Source: Alphaproteobacteria bacterium
GTDB lineage: Bacteria > Pseudomonadota > Alphaproteobacteria > Acetobacterales > Acetobacteraceae
NCBI GenBank assembly: GCA_017307285.1
Contig: JAFKFI010000047.1
Coordinates: forward strand, 1-64,000
Direction: 5' to 3'
Length of the DNA stretch: 64,000 nucleotides
A program made the position numbers and the translations under genes. The notes under the pieces were generated by a model, which saw only the letters and a program-made list of their open reading frames with translations, did no database searches and was not told the origin of the DNA. Below are positions 28,885-37,640 of this stretch, piece by piece. Position 1 is the first letter of the stretch. Every line of letters begins with the position of its first letter.

Positions 28885-30168
28885 ATGGCTGGTTCGGATC
28901 GCGATTCGAAATCCCGTCCGGTGGTGGTTGTGACCGGGATGGGGGTGCTGACCTCGCTCGGCGCGGGGCAGGCGGATAATTGGGGGGCGCTGACCGGCGG
29001 ACGCTCGGGGCTGCGGCGCATTTCGCGCTTTCCCACGGATGGGCTGCGCACGACGGTCGCGGGCACGGTCGATTTCGTCCCGACCGAGGAAGCGACCGCC
29101 GCTGAGCTCACGGAAAAGCTCGCCGGCATGGTAATCGAGGAGGCCATCGCCGAGTCCGGAATTGGTAGCAAGGGCGATTTTCCGGGACCGCTGATGCTCG
29201 CGGTGCCGCCGGTGGAGATGGACTGGCCGCAGCGCCGCGCGCTCGCCGCCGCGTCGGGTGCCAATGAAACAGTGACTTACGAGGACCTGTTGCGCGCGGC
29301 GGAGAGCGGCGATTTCAGCCGCTGGTACCGACGCTTCCTGTTCGCCTCGGTGGGCGAGAACCTCGCCGACCGGTTCGGCACCAAGGGCTCGCCGGTCGCC
29401 ACCTCAACCGCATGTGCATCGGGCGCGACGGCCATCCAGCTTGGCGTCGAGGCGATCCGCCGGGGCGAGGCCGAGGCGGCCTTGTGCGTCGGCACAGATG
29501 CCTCGGTGACGCAGGAGGCGCTGATCCGGTTCTCCCTGCTCTCGGCGCTGTCGACCCGGAACGACCCGCCGGCGGCGGCGGCGCGGCCTTTCTCCAAGGA
29601 CCGCGACGGCTTCGTCATGGCCGAGGGTGCGGGCGCGCTGGTGCTGGAGAGCCTGGCGCACGCCCGCGCACGGGGTGCGCGCATCCTCGGCGTGGTCGAG
29701 GGCTGCGGCGAAAAGGCCGATGGCTTCCATCGCACGCGGTCGAGCCCGGATGGGCGGCCGATCATCGCCTGCCTGCGAGAGGCGCTGGAGGACGCGGGGG
29801 CGGCGCCCGAGACCGTAGGCTACGTCAACGCGCACGGCACCGGCACGCCGGAGAACGACAAGATGGAGTGGCTGGGGGTCTCTGCCGTGTTCGGCGAGCG
29901 CGCCGGGGCGATTCCCATTTCGTCCAACAAGTCCATGATTGGCCACACCTTGACCGCCGCCGGCGCGGTCGAGGCGGTGTTCACCCTGCTCGCCATGCAG
30001 CACGGGCGGCTGCCACCGACGATCAACTACGAGATCCCCGACCCGGCACTGCCGGTCGACTGCGTGCCCAACGTGGCGCGCGACGCTCAGGTGACGCGGG
30101 CGGTGTCGAACTCGTTCGGCTTCGGCGGCCAGAACGTCACCCTCGTGCTGGGCGCGGCGCCTGGCTGA
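28885..30168 (+). CDS. Beta-ketoacyl-ACP synthase II homologue (FabF1XL position)
   Basis: 427 residues with all catalytic residues: Cys177 in STACASGATAIQLGVEA, His in VNAHGTGTPENDKME, Lys and His in NKSMIGHTLTAAGAVEAV, and the C-terminal SNSFGFGGQNVTLVLG. It condenses malonyl-ACP with the growing very-long-chain acyl-AcpXL. It begins 9 bases after the Cys-less homologue; the two may form a heterodimer like KS-CLF of polyketide systems, which is inference. Confidence 0.92.
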   Translation: MAGSDRDSKSRPVVVVTGMGVLTSLGAGQADNWGALTGGRSGLRRISRFPTDGLRTTVAGTVDFVPTEEATAAELTEKLAGMVIEEAIAESGIGSKGDFPGPLMLAVPPVEMDWPQRRALAAASGANETVTYEDLLRAAESGDFSRWYRRFLFASVGENLADRFGTKGSPVATSTACASGATAIQLGVEAIRRGEAEAALCVGTDASVTQEALIRFSLLSALSTRNDPPAAAARPFSKDRDGFVMAEGAGALVLESLAHARARGARILGVVEGCGEKADGFHRTRSSPDGRPIIACLREALEDAGAAPETVGYVNAHGTGTPENDKMEWLGVSAVFGERAGAIPISSNKSMIGHTLTAAGAVEAVFTLLAMQHGRLPPTINYEIPDPALPVDCVPNVARDAQVTRAVSNSFGFGGQNVTLVLGAAPG

Positions 30169-30181
30169 GGCGGCTGAAGGA

Positions 30182-31213
30182 ATGCCCGCCATCCGTGCGC
30201 TGCAACTGCTCGCCGAACGCGAGATCGCCCTGGTCGAGCGCGACGCCCCGCCGCCGCCCGGGCCGGGCGAGGTGCAAATCCGCGTCCGCACGGTGTCGCT
30301 CAACCACATAGATTTGTGGGGTTTTCGTGGCATGGCCTTCGCGAAGCGCCAGCTGCCGCTCACCGTCGGCGCCGAGGCGGCGGGCGAGGTTGCTGCCGTC
30401 GGGGCCGGCGTCACGGGCCTGATGCCCGGGCAGCGGGTCATCGCCTACTCCGCCCTGACCTGCGGCACCTGCCGGTTCTGTCGCGCGGGACGAGACAACC
30501 TGTGCGAGAACGTCGGCGGCGTGCGCGGCTTCCATATCGACGGGTTCGCGCAGGATGTCGTCAACCACCCGGCTAGGCTGGTGGTGCCGATCCCCGACGG
30601 CGTGAGCCTGGAGGACGCCGCCTGCGTTCCCGTCGCGTACGCCACGGTGGAGCACATGCTGTTCGACAACGCTGGGCTCGAGGCGGGCGAGACCGTCTTG
30701 GTGCATGCCGGCGGCTCCGGCATCGGCACCATTGCCATCCGCATCGCCAAGTCGCTTGGCTGCACCGTGATCACCACGGTCGGGAGCGACGCCAAGGCCG
30801 AGAAGGCGCGCGGGCTCGGCGCCGACCACGTCATCAATTACCGCACGGACCGGTTCGAGGGCGTGGTCCGCCGGCTCACCGCCAAGCGAGGCGTGGACGT
30901 GGTATTCGAGCATGTCGGCGCCGATACCTGGAGCGGTTCGCTGTTGTCGCTGCGGCGTGGCGGGAGGCTAGTGACTTGCGGCGCCACCTCGGGACCGTCC
31001 GCCAGCATCAACCTCATGCAGCTGTTTCAGCAGCAATACCGGATCATCGGCTCGTTCGGCTCGCCGCTGCACAGCCTGCGGAATGCGCTCGGCCGAATTG
31101 CCTCGGGCGTCCAACCGGTGATCGACACGCGGTACGAGTTGGCCGATTTCCGCGCTGGGCTCGACCGTCTGGCGCAGCGCGAGGTGTTCGGCAAGATCCT
31201 GGTCGCGCTGTGA
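30182..31213 (+). CDS. Medium-chain dehydrogenase/reductase of the VLCFA cluster
   Basis: 343 residues. GroES-like N-terminal domain, then a Rossmann fold (HAGGSGIGTIAIRIAKSLG). The structural-zinc loop has four Cys (CGTCRFCRAGRDNLC), but the catalytic-zinc sites look lost: the usual Cys-x-D position reads NHIDLW and the usual GHE reads GAE. It may be an NADPH-dependent enoyl or quinone-type reductase without catalytic zinc. The place matches adh2XL of the rhizobial cluster. 13 bases after the KAS gene, one base before lpxXL. Confidence 0.88.
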   Translation: MPAIRALQLLAEREIALVERDAPPPPGPGEVQIRVRTVSLNHIDLWGFRGMAFAKRQLPLTVGAEAAGEVAAVGAGVTGLMPGQRVIAYSALTCGTCRFCRAGRDNLCENVGGVRGFHIDGFAQDVVNHPARLVVPIPDGVSLEDAACVPVAYATVEHMLFDNAGLEAGETVLVHAGGSGIGTIAIRIAKSLGCTVITTVGSDAKAEKARGLGADHVINYRTDRFEGVVRRLTAKRGVDVVFEHVGADTWSGSLLSLRRGGRLVTCGATSGPSASINLMQLFQQQYRIIGSFGSPLHSLRNALGRIASGVQPVIDTRYELADFRAGLDRLAQREVFGKILVAL

Positions 31214-31214
31214 G

Positions 31215-32111
31215 ATGGCGCTGACGGGCCTTGCCGACCGGCTGGTCGGCCGCCTCGTCTCGTTCCTGTTTGGCGTGCTGCGCCGCACCGACCCGGACCG
31301 CGCCTCGGACCTCTGCGGCGCCGTCATGCGGCGGATCGGGCCGTTGCTCCCCTCGCACCGCATTGGCCGCGCCAATCTGCGTGCCGCCTTTCCCGAGAAG
31401 GACCGCGCCTGGATCGAGGCTACCTTGCGGGGTGCGTGGGAGAATCTCGGGCGCGTCGCCGGCGAATACGTCCATCTCGACGAGATCTGGGACTACGACC
31501 CCGACCGGCCCGATCCCAATGGCCGCATCCTGGCGGACCCGGCCGGCGTGCAGCTGTTCCTGGACCTGCGCGACGACGGACAGCCGGCGCTGGCCTTTGC
31601 CTCGCATCTCGCCAACTGGGAACTACCCGCCGTTGCCGCGGCGGCGCACGGTCTGCCGGCGGCGGTGGTCTACCGGATGCCCAACAACCGGGCGGTGGCA
31701 GCGGAGATCGCGCGCATTCGCCAAGGGCTGATGGGCCGCCTCATCCGCAGCCGCAAGGAAGCGGTGTTCGAGATGGCCGCCGCGCTGAACCGGGGCGAGC
31801 ATCTCGGCATGGTGGTCGACCAGCACTGGTCGCGCGGCGTCGATGTCACCTTCTTCGGCCGGCGTTGCAAGGCCAACCCGACCTTGGCCCGCCTCGTCAG
31901 GCAATACGATTGCCCGGTGGTCGGGGTGCGCGTGGTGCGGCTCGGCGGTCGGAGGTTCCATCTCTCCTCGGTCGGCCCGCTGGACCTGCCGCGGGCGGCG
32001 GATGGGCAGGTGGACGTGCCGGCGGCGACGCAGATGATCACCACGCTGATCGAGGGCTGGGTGCGCGAGCACCCCGAGCAATGGCTGTGGTTCCATCGAC
32101 GGTGGCGATGA
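31215..32111 (+). CDS. lpxXL: Lipid A acyltransferase (LpxXL-like, LpxL/HtrB family)
   Basis: 298 residues. LPLAT fold with the catalytic HX4E motif in ASHLANWELPAV, MVVDQHWSRGVDVTFFGR (acyl-acceptor box) and the C-terminal EHPEQWLWFHRRW, all standard in HtrB/LpxL enzymes. The N-terminus has a hydrophobic anchor (LVGRLVSFLFGVL). It should transfer the very-long-chain acyl group from AcpXL onto lipid A at the inner membrane. Last gene of the cluster; the start is one base after the preceding stop. Confidence 0.9.
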   Translation: MALTGLADRLVGRLVSFLFGVLRRTDPDRASDLCGAVMRRIGPLLPSHRIGRANLRAAFPEKDRAWIEATLRGAWENLGRVAGEYVHLDEIWDYDPDRPDPNGRILADPAGVQLFLDLRDDGQPALAFASHLANWELPAVAAAAHGLPAAVVYRMPNNRAVAAEIARIRQGLMGRLIRSRKEAVFEMAAALNRGEHLGMVVDQHWSRGVDVTFFGRRCKANPTLARLVRQYDCPVVGVRVVRLGGRRFHLSSVGPLDLPRAADGQVDVPAATQMITTLIEGWVREHPEQWLWFHRRWR

Positions 32112-32191
32112 ACCACGGCTAAGCTCCGGCGTTGTATCCGCCATCCGATCAGAGCGGGAGCGTTTCGAGCCCCCGCGAGGAGATCACGCCG

Positions 32192-32896
32192 ATGCGCTTG
32201 CTCGCCCTTTCATGCTCGGCCCTGGTCGCGCTGGCGGCCCTGCCCGCCCTGGCGCAATCCTATCCGCCGCCGACCCAGCTGCCGCCGCCGGCCGGCTACG
32301 TCGCACCCGCGCCTACGGCCGCCTATCCGCCTCCAGCGGGCTATGCCGCCCCGCCGCCCGCTTACCCGCCGCCACCAGCCTACGCGGCACCTCCATCCGC
32401 GCCGCCGCCCGCCACCTACGGCGGTCAGGCACCCGCTTATCCGCCAGCCCCGGCCTACACGCCGCCGCCGGCCGCCTATAGCGGCGCGTCGCCCGCCGCG
32501 CGGCCCGGCCACGCGCCCGGCGAGGGGGTCTCCTATCCGCTGTCCAACCGCGCGAGCAACATCGACTCCGGCGACACGCGCTCGACGATCGCGCCGACCT
32601 TGCCGACGCCTGCGCTTGGCCCCGGCGCAGGGCCGGTGCAATACCTGCAAGCCGCGCGCGCCTCGCTGGCGGCGGGGCGCACCGGCGAGGCGCAGCAATC
32701 GCTGGAGATGGCGCAGACCCGCCTGCTCGACCGGTCGGTGCCGTACAACGCCGTCAACACGCCGAGCGCCAACCCGGCGGTCGCTCAGATCAGCGAAGCC
32801 CTTCGCGCCCTCGCGGCCGGAGACCGGATGCGCACCATGCAGATCATCGACGCGACGATCCCACAGGCGGCGGCGGAGGCCGGGCCGAGGCCTTAA
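32192..32896 (+). CDS. Exported proline-rich protein, unknown function
   Basis: 234 residues. Sec signal peptide (MRLLALSCSALVALAALPALAQ), then about 100 residues of repeated PPP/YPPP/YAAPP low-complexity sequence that may cross the periplasm, then a folded C-terminal part (about 145-234) with VQYLQAARASLAAGRTGEAQQSLEMAQTRLLDRSV and ISEALRALAAGDRMRTMQIIDATI, a helical repeat that looks TPR-like. Its AGGAG lies 11-15 bases before the ATG, looser than normal. Its stop overlaps the convergent MBL gene by 4 bases. Confidence 0.7.
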   Translation: MRLLALSCSALVALAALPALAQSYPPPTQLPPPAGYVAPAPTAAYPPPAGYAAPPPAYPPPPAYAAPPSAPPPATYGGQAPAYPPAPAYTPPPAAYSGASPAARPGHAPGEGVSYPLSNRASNIDSGDTRSTIAPTLPTPALGPGAGPVQYLQAARASLAAGRTGEAQQSLEMAQTRLLDRSVPYNAVNTPSANPAVAQISEALRALAAGDRMRTMQIIDATIPQAAAEAGPRP

Positions 32897-33723
32897 GCCC
32901 TCTCCGGCACCGCGACTCGATCGAACTCGGCGGCGAGGCGGTGCAGCGCCTCGCGCATCGCCGGCCCGCGCATCGGCGGACCGTGGCCGGTGAGCACCGC
33001 CTCCGGCTCGAGCGCCGCGAGCAGTTCGACGGATTGCCGAGCCGCGCTCCAATCCGGCGTGAAATACATTGGCGGCCCGTGCAGTTCCGGCGCCTGCACC
33101 GCCACCGCGTAGGCGGATTCCTGGGCAGTGGTGATGAAGGCATCGCCGGCGATCAGCGAGCGATCCGTCTCGCGCCAGAACGAGACGTGTCCCTCGGTGT
33201 GACCGGGGGTGTGCAACCAGCGCCAGCCAGGCATCAGGGGAATGGACCCGTCCTCCGGCAGGGCTCGCAGCCAGCGACCGACATTCACCGGCCCGCGCGG
33301 ATAGAGCGAGGCGATCCGCGCCATCAGCCCGCCGCCAACGCTGGGATCGGGTGGCTGGTAGGACCGCGTTCCATCCAGATACGGATGCTCGAGGGGATGG
33401 GCGTAGACCGGCACATCCCATTGCGCGGCGAGCTGTTCGAGCCCGCCCACATGATCGAAATGGCCGTGCGTCATCACGATCGCCGCCGGGCGCGCGCCGG
33501 GGCCGAAGCGGGCTTCGACCGTGCCGAGCAGCACCCCGGTCGTGCCCATCACGCCGGTATCGACCAGCACCCAGTCGCCGCCGCCGGCGCCCTTTGGTCC
33601 CACCAGGATGGCGTTGACGATCGCCAGCCGCTTGCTCGCGAGGTCGGATGCAACCTCGCGCGTGTTGTGCTCCGCGATGTCATCGACGACGCTGGATGGA
33701 TCGGCCGGAACTTGTTGGGCCAT
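32893..33723 (-). CDS. MBL-fold metal-dependent hydrolase
   Basis: 276 residues from the ATG at 33723 with GAGTGAGG upstream; an earlier ATG at 33807 adds a tail that does not resemble the family. Zinc-binding motifs: VMTHGHFDHVGG (HxHxDH), HTPGHTEGHVSFW, LIAGDAFIT and the late LTGHGPPMRGP. Such enzymes hydrolyse thioesters, lactones or phosphodiesters. Gene context gives no substrate. Confidence 0.85.
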   Translation of the reverse strand: MAQQVPADPSSVVDDIAEHNTREVASDLASKRLAIVNAILVGPKGAGGGDWVLVDTGVMGTTGVLLGTVEARFGPGARPAAIVMTHGHFDHVGGLEQLAAQWDVPVYAHPLEHPYLDGTRSYQPPDPSVGGGLMARIASLYPRGPVNVGRWLRALPEDGSIPLMPGWRWLHTPGHTEGHVSFWRETDRSLIAGDAFITTAQESAYAVAVQAPELHGPPMYFTPDWSAARQSVELLAALEPEAVLTGHGPPMRGPAMREALHRLAAEFDRVAVPERA

Positions 33724-33881
33724 GTGCCTCACTCCCGGTTGCGTCTCCGGTAAGCGGGCAGACCGTTCCGAGTTTCCGAACTCGGCAGGGATTGAACAGC
33801 AGGACAAATGGGGGCGTGTTTGGCGGCGGGAGAACGGGACGACATACTCGGCCGAGATCGCCAGCAGGAAGCTACTCGGCC

Positions 33882-35426
33882 ATGTTGATGTCCTCCCAGG
33901 AATTCCGCGAATCGCTGCGCGCCCATCGGCCGCGCGTGTTCGTCGACGGCGACCGCGTGGAAAGCGTCGCCGACGAGAAGCGCCTCGCCCCCGGTATCGC
34001 CGCGATCGGCGTGACCTACGATTTCGCGCTCCGCCCCGAGCTGCGCCCGCTGATGACGGCGACGGATCAGGCCAGCGGCCGGGTCGTCAACCGGATGCTG
34101 CACGTGAACCGCGAAACGCGCGACCTGATGAGCAAGCTGGAGGCGGTGCGCCTGCTCTGCCAGGAGGTCGGCTGCGCACAACGCTACCTCACGCATGACG
34201 CGTTGAACGGCATTCATCAGGCGACCTTCCGCACCGATGCCGAGCACGGCACGGACTATCACGCGCGCTTCCTCGCCTATATGCGCGAGGTGCAGGACGA
34301 GGATCAGACGCTCGCCGTGGCAATGACCGACGGCAAGGGAGATCGCTCGCTCAAGCCGCACGAGCAGGCCAACGCGGATGCCTATGTGCGGATCGTCGAG
34401 CGGCGGCCGGGCGGCATCGTCATCAGCGGCGTCAAAGCGATCGTCACCGCCGCCCCTTATGTGCACGGCTTTCTCGTCATGCCGTGCCGCGCGATGACAC
34501 CGGACGACGCCGATTTCGCGCTGTGCTGCGCGGTGCCGGTCGACGCCGAGGGCGTCACCGTCGTCGCGCGACCCGCCGGGCGGCCAGGCGAGAGTGCGGC
34601 GAAGTTCAGCGGGCGCTATGGCCAATCGACCGGGGTGGTCATCTTCGAGAACGTGTTCGTGCCGCACGAGCGCGTGTTCCTCGCCGGCGAGCACGATCAG
34701 GCGGGATTTCTCGCCCAGACCTATGCGACGCATCACCGCCACAGCTGCATCGCCGCGCGCGCCGGGTTCGGCGATCTGCTGATCGGCGCGGGTGCCCTGA
34801 TGACCGAGGCGAACGGGCTCGATTTCGACCGCCACGCGCATCTGCGCGATGCGATGGTCGAGCTCATCAAGATCGTCGAGGGCTTCTTCGCCTGCGGCGT
34901 CGCGGCCTCCGTGTACGGTCAGGCGGACGCCTCGGGCGCGGTGATGCCCGACACGGTGTTCGCCAACGTCGGAAAGCTGCTGCTGGCGACGCAGATCTAC
35001 GACATGCAGCGGCTGGCGCACACCGTCTCGGGCGGCTTGGTGGTGGCGCTGCCGGGGCCGGACGAGGACCACAACCCCGCCACCGCCGCCTCGCTCGCTG
35101 CGCTGCTCGGCGGGCGCGCCAACATCCCTTACGACAAGCGCATCGCGGTCGCGCGCATGATGGAGGACCTCACGGCGTCGCACACCGGCGGCTGGTATTC
35201 GGTGATCTCGCTGCACGGCGGCGGCAGCCCCGAGGCGATGAAGCGCGAGATCTTCCGTAACTACCCGCTGGGGGATCGCGTGGATCTGGTGGAGCGCCTG
35301 CTCGATCGCGGCGTTGTCGCGGACCCCACCCGGAAGATCACTCGTAACCGGCAGCCTGGGCGTTGCTGCGTGCAGGGTTGCAGCGTGGCGGAGACTGAAG
35401 TCCGCCCTACGAGATGGTCGGCGTAG
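33882..35426 (+). CDS. 4-hydroxyphenylacetate 3-hydroxylase/4-hydroxybutyryl-CoA dehydratase family protein
   Basis: 514 residues from the ATG at 33882 (second Met at 33888). HpaB/AbfD fold: TDGKGDRSLKPHEQANADAY, VERRPGGIVISGVKAIVTAAP, GVVIFENVFVPHERVFL and RAGFGDLLIGAGALM. The flavin sites of the superfamily appear kept. Of the four ligands of the AbfD [4Fe-4S] cluster, counterparts of Cys99 (Cys98) and His292 (His285) are present, while Cys103 is Tyr102 and Cys299 is Ala292, by alignment from memory. So an oxygenase-like or altered function is more likely than a dehydratase. The last dozen codons lie in a palindrome that supplies the stop. Confidence 0.82.
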   Translation: MLMSSQEFRESLRAHRPRVFVDGDRVESVADEKRLAPGIAAIGVTYDFALRPELRPLMTATDQASGRVVNRMLHVNRETRDLMSKLEAVRLLCQEVGCAQRYLTHDALNGIHQATFRTDAEHGTDYHARFLAYMREVQDEDQTLAVAMTDGKGDRSLKPHEQANADAYVRIVERRPGGIVISGVKAIVTAAPYVHGFLVMPCRAMTPDDADFALCCAVPVDAEGVTVVARPAGRPGESAAKFSGRYGQSTGVVIFENVFVPHERVFLAGEHDQAGFLAQTYATHHRHSCIAARAGFGDLLIGAGALMTEANGLDFDRHAHLRDAMVELIKIVEGFFACGVAASVYGQADASGAVMPDTVFANVGKLLLATQIYDMQRLAHTVSGGLVVALPGPDEDHNPATAASLAALLGGRANIPYDKRIAVARMMEDLTASHTGGWYSVISLHGGGSPEAMKREIFRNYPLGDRVDLVERLLDRGVVADPTRKITRNRQPGRCCVQGCSVAETEVRPTRWSA

Positions 35427-35447
35427 GGCGGACTTCAGTCCGCCACG
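35384..35447. repeat. Near-perfect palindrome, second type
   Basis: Left arm 35384-35411 (CGTGGCGGAGACTGAAGTCC...) and right arm 35422-35447 (CGTAGGGCGGACTTCAGTCC...) are reverse complements except for two extra bases in the left arm, with a 10-base loop. The stop codon of the upstream gene (TAG, 35424-35426) is inside the right arm. It could act as a bidirectional terminator between the convergent genes, or be a REP-like element. Confidence 0.75.
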
Positions 35448-35460
35448 AGGCAGGAAAGGG

Positions 35461-36477
35461 CTACTTCTCGATCAGCACGTCCACCCGCCGGTTCTTCTGT
35501 CGTCCGGCGGGATTGTCGCTGCCGTCGGGGTTCTGGTTGGGTGCGACTGGATCGTGGAAGCCCTCGCCCTTTACGTCGATGCTTGCCACACGCACTCCAC
35601 CATTCGCGGTCAGCCAATTCTCCACCGAGCGCGCGCGGCGCAGCGACAGGCCCATGTTGTAAGCGTCGGTGCCGATGCTGTCGGTGTTGCCGACGATGCG
35701 GAGGCCGGGCGGATGCAGCTGGTCGATAAGCTGGGCAAGTTGCGTGAGCTTCAGTGCGGCGTCGGGGCGAATCGCCGCGCTGTCGAAGTTGAACAGCACG
35801 TCGTTGGACATCTGCACGAGAGTGCCCTGCTCGGTCTGCACCGCGCCGAGCTGCTGCATGAGCTGCGGCACGCTCGGCATCTCGGTGACGCGGGCGCCCG
35901 CGCCGCCGGGCACCGCGATGCCGGCCGCGCCGACCTCGATGCCGCTGTTCGGCGCCGCGCCGAGGCGCTGCACGCGCCAGGCGCGATCGTTGCTGCCCGC
36001 AACCGAGACGATCGGGTCGGGGCCGGGGGCGGACAGGACGAAGGCGACCTGGTTGTCGCTGCCGGTCATCGCGATGCGCGTGCCGGGCATGATCTCGGCG
36101 TTCACCACGTTGCCGCTGCCGCGTATGGCGATCGAGCGGCAGCCGCCGGTCAGCACGTGATGGCCGCCGCTGCCGTCGATCTCCACGTCGCGCCCCGCGC
36201 AATCCGCGCTCTGGCCGACGCCGGAGCCGGTTATGACGATCGGCGGCGGCCCGCCAGGTGCCGCGAGCGAGCCGCCGACCGTGACGCTGCCCAGCGTGCC
36301 CTGACCGATCGGCGGCTGCGTTGCGGCGGGCGGGGGAGCAGCGGGCGCCAACGGGATCGCTTCGCGCGCACCGTTCGGCTGAGTGACGACGACCGATTGC
36401 GCCAACGCAAGCGTGCTCGCGCCGAGCATCAGGCTTGCCGCGCTGGCGGACATCAGAAGCAAGGATCGCGGCCGCAT
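35461..36477 (-). CDS. Exported DUF3060-OmpA-C domain protein
   Basis: 338 residues from the ATG at 36477. A signal peptide (MRPRSLLLMSASAASLMLGA to LALAQ), a DUF3060-like beta region at about 95-180 (DCAGRDVEIDGSGGHHVLTGGC; IRGSGNVVNAEI; TGSDNQVAFVL), and an OmpA C-terminal peptidoglycan-binding domain at about 230-338 (VLFNFDSAAIRPDA; VGNTDSIGTDAYNMGLSLRRARSVENWL; GRQKNRRVDVLIEK). It probably ties an unknown surface function to the cell wall. Divergent from the lactonase gene. Confidence 0.85.
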   Translation of the reverse strand: MRPRSLLLMSASAASLMLGASTLALAQSVVVTQPNGAREAIPLAPAAPPPAATQPPIGQGTLGSVTVGGSLAAPGGPPPIVITGSGVGQSADCAGRDVEIDGSGGHHVLTGGCRSIAIRGSGNVVNAEIMPGTRIAMTGSDNQVAFVLSAPGPDPIVSVAGSNDRAWRVQRLGAAPNSGIEVGAAGIAVPGGAGARVTEMPSVPQLMQQLGAVQTEQGTLVQMSNDVLFNFDSAAIRPDAALKLTQLAQLIDQLHPPGLRIVGNTDSIGTDAYNMGLSLRRARSVENWLTANGGVRVASIDVKGEGFHDPVAPNQNPDGSDNPAGRQKNRRVDVLIEK

Positions 36478-36626
36478 GAAGGTGCCTCTCCCATCACAGT
36501 CTCGCCCAGAGAGACGATTCAGCACGGAAGTGGTTTCTTCCCGGGATGGAATAACGGACCACCGGCTTTCCCCTCGTCGTGGATCGGCTAGGCTGCGACC
36601 CACAACATGAGTGGGGGATTTCAGCC

Positions 36627-37547
36627 ATGAGCGAGCAGCGCGTGGTGGCGAAGGGGCTGCGCTTCCCAGAGGGGCCGGTCGCGATGAAAGACGGGTCGGT
36701 GATCCTGGTGGAGATCGAACGCCAGACCATCAGCCGAGTGACACCCGATGGCACCGTCTCCGTGCTGTGCAAAACCGGCGGCGGACCCAACGGCCTCGCC
36801 ATCGGCCCGGACGGCGCGATCTACGTGTGCAACAATGGCGGCTTCCAATGGAGCGAGGAGACCGGCTTCCTGCGCCCCGTACTGCCGGCCCTCGACTACA
36901 AGGGCGGCCGCATCGAGCGCGTCGACCCCGCGACAGGCGAATTGCGCGTGCTCTACGGCCGATGCGGCGATTTCCGCCTCAACGGGCCGAACGACATCGT
37001 GTTCGACACGCATGGCGGTTTCTATTTCAGCGATCTCGGCAAGAGCCGCGAGCGGGATCGCGATCACGGCGCGGTCTACTACGCGACCGCCGACGGCACG
37101 CGGATCGTGCAGGTCGCGGCGCCGCTGTTCACCCCCAATGGCGTCGGGCTGTCGCCTGACGGGAAGACCCTCTATGTCGCCGAGACCGAGACCGCGCGGC
37201 TTTGGGCGTTCGACCTCACCGCGCCCGGCGTCGCCAAGAAGCACGGCTTCCCCTCGCCGCATGGCGGGCGGCTGGTGCACGGCATCGGCGGCCTCGTGCG
37301 TTTCGACAGCCTGGCGGTGGATGCCGAGGGCAACATCTGTGTGGCGACCCTGCTCACCGGCTGCATCAGCGTGATCACGCCGGACGGCCGGGTAAAGCGG
37401 CAAGTGATGACCGGGGACATGTTTACGACCAACATCTGCTTCGGCGGCGCCGATCTCAGGACGGCCTACATCACGCTGTCGGGGCGGGGCGAACTTGTCG
37501 CGGTCCCGTGGCAGGAGGCGGGATTGCGGCTCAACTACGAGGGCTGA
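36627..37547 (+). CDS. SMP-30/gluconolactonase family protein
   Basis: 306 residues from the ATG at 36627. Six-bladed propeller with the SGL pattern: LRFPEGPVAMKDGSV (metal-binding Glu), GGPNGLAIGPDGAIYVCNNGG, FRLNGPNDIVFDTHGGFYF (Asn/Asp ligands), LFTPNGVGLSPDGKTLYVAE and RFDSLAVDAEGNICVAT. It hydrolyses sugar or related lactones using a divalent metal. No sugar catabolic genes are adjacent; a DgoK-like kinase is 23 kb away. Confidence 0.88.
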   Translation: MSEQRVVAKGLRFPEGPVAMKDGSVILVEIERQTISRVTPDGTVSVLCKTGGGPNGLAIGPDGAIYVCNNGGFQWSEETGFLRPVLPALDYKGGRIERVDPATGELRVLYGRCGDFRLNGPNDIVFDTHGGFYFSDLGKSRERDRDHGAVYYATADGTRIVQVAAPLFTPNGVGLSPDGKTLYVAETETARLWAFDLTAPGVAKKHGFPSPHGGRLVHGIGGLVRFDSLAVDAEGNICVATLLTGCISVITPDGRVKRQVMTGDMFTTNICFGGADLRTAYITLSGRGELVAVPWQEAGLRLNYEG

Positions 37548-37640
37548 TTGTTTGCTGTTCCTGATGAGATGGATCGGTGCCCAATGTCCGATTGGCTTTC
37601 TTCGCCAATTCAGTGATTTGGAATGAATTTCCACCCCATA

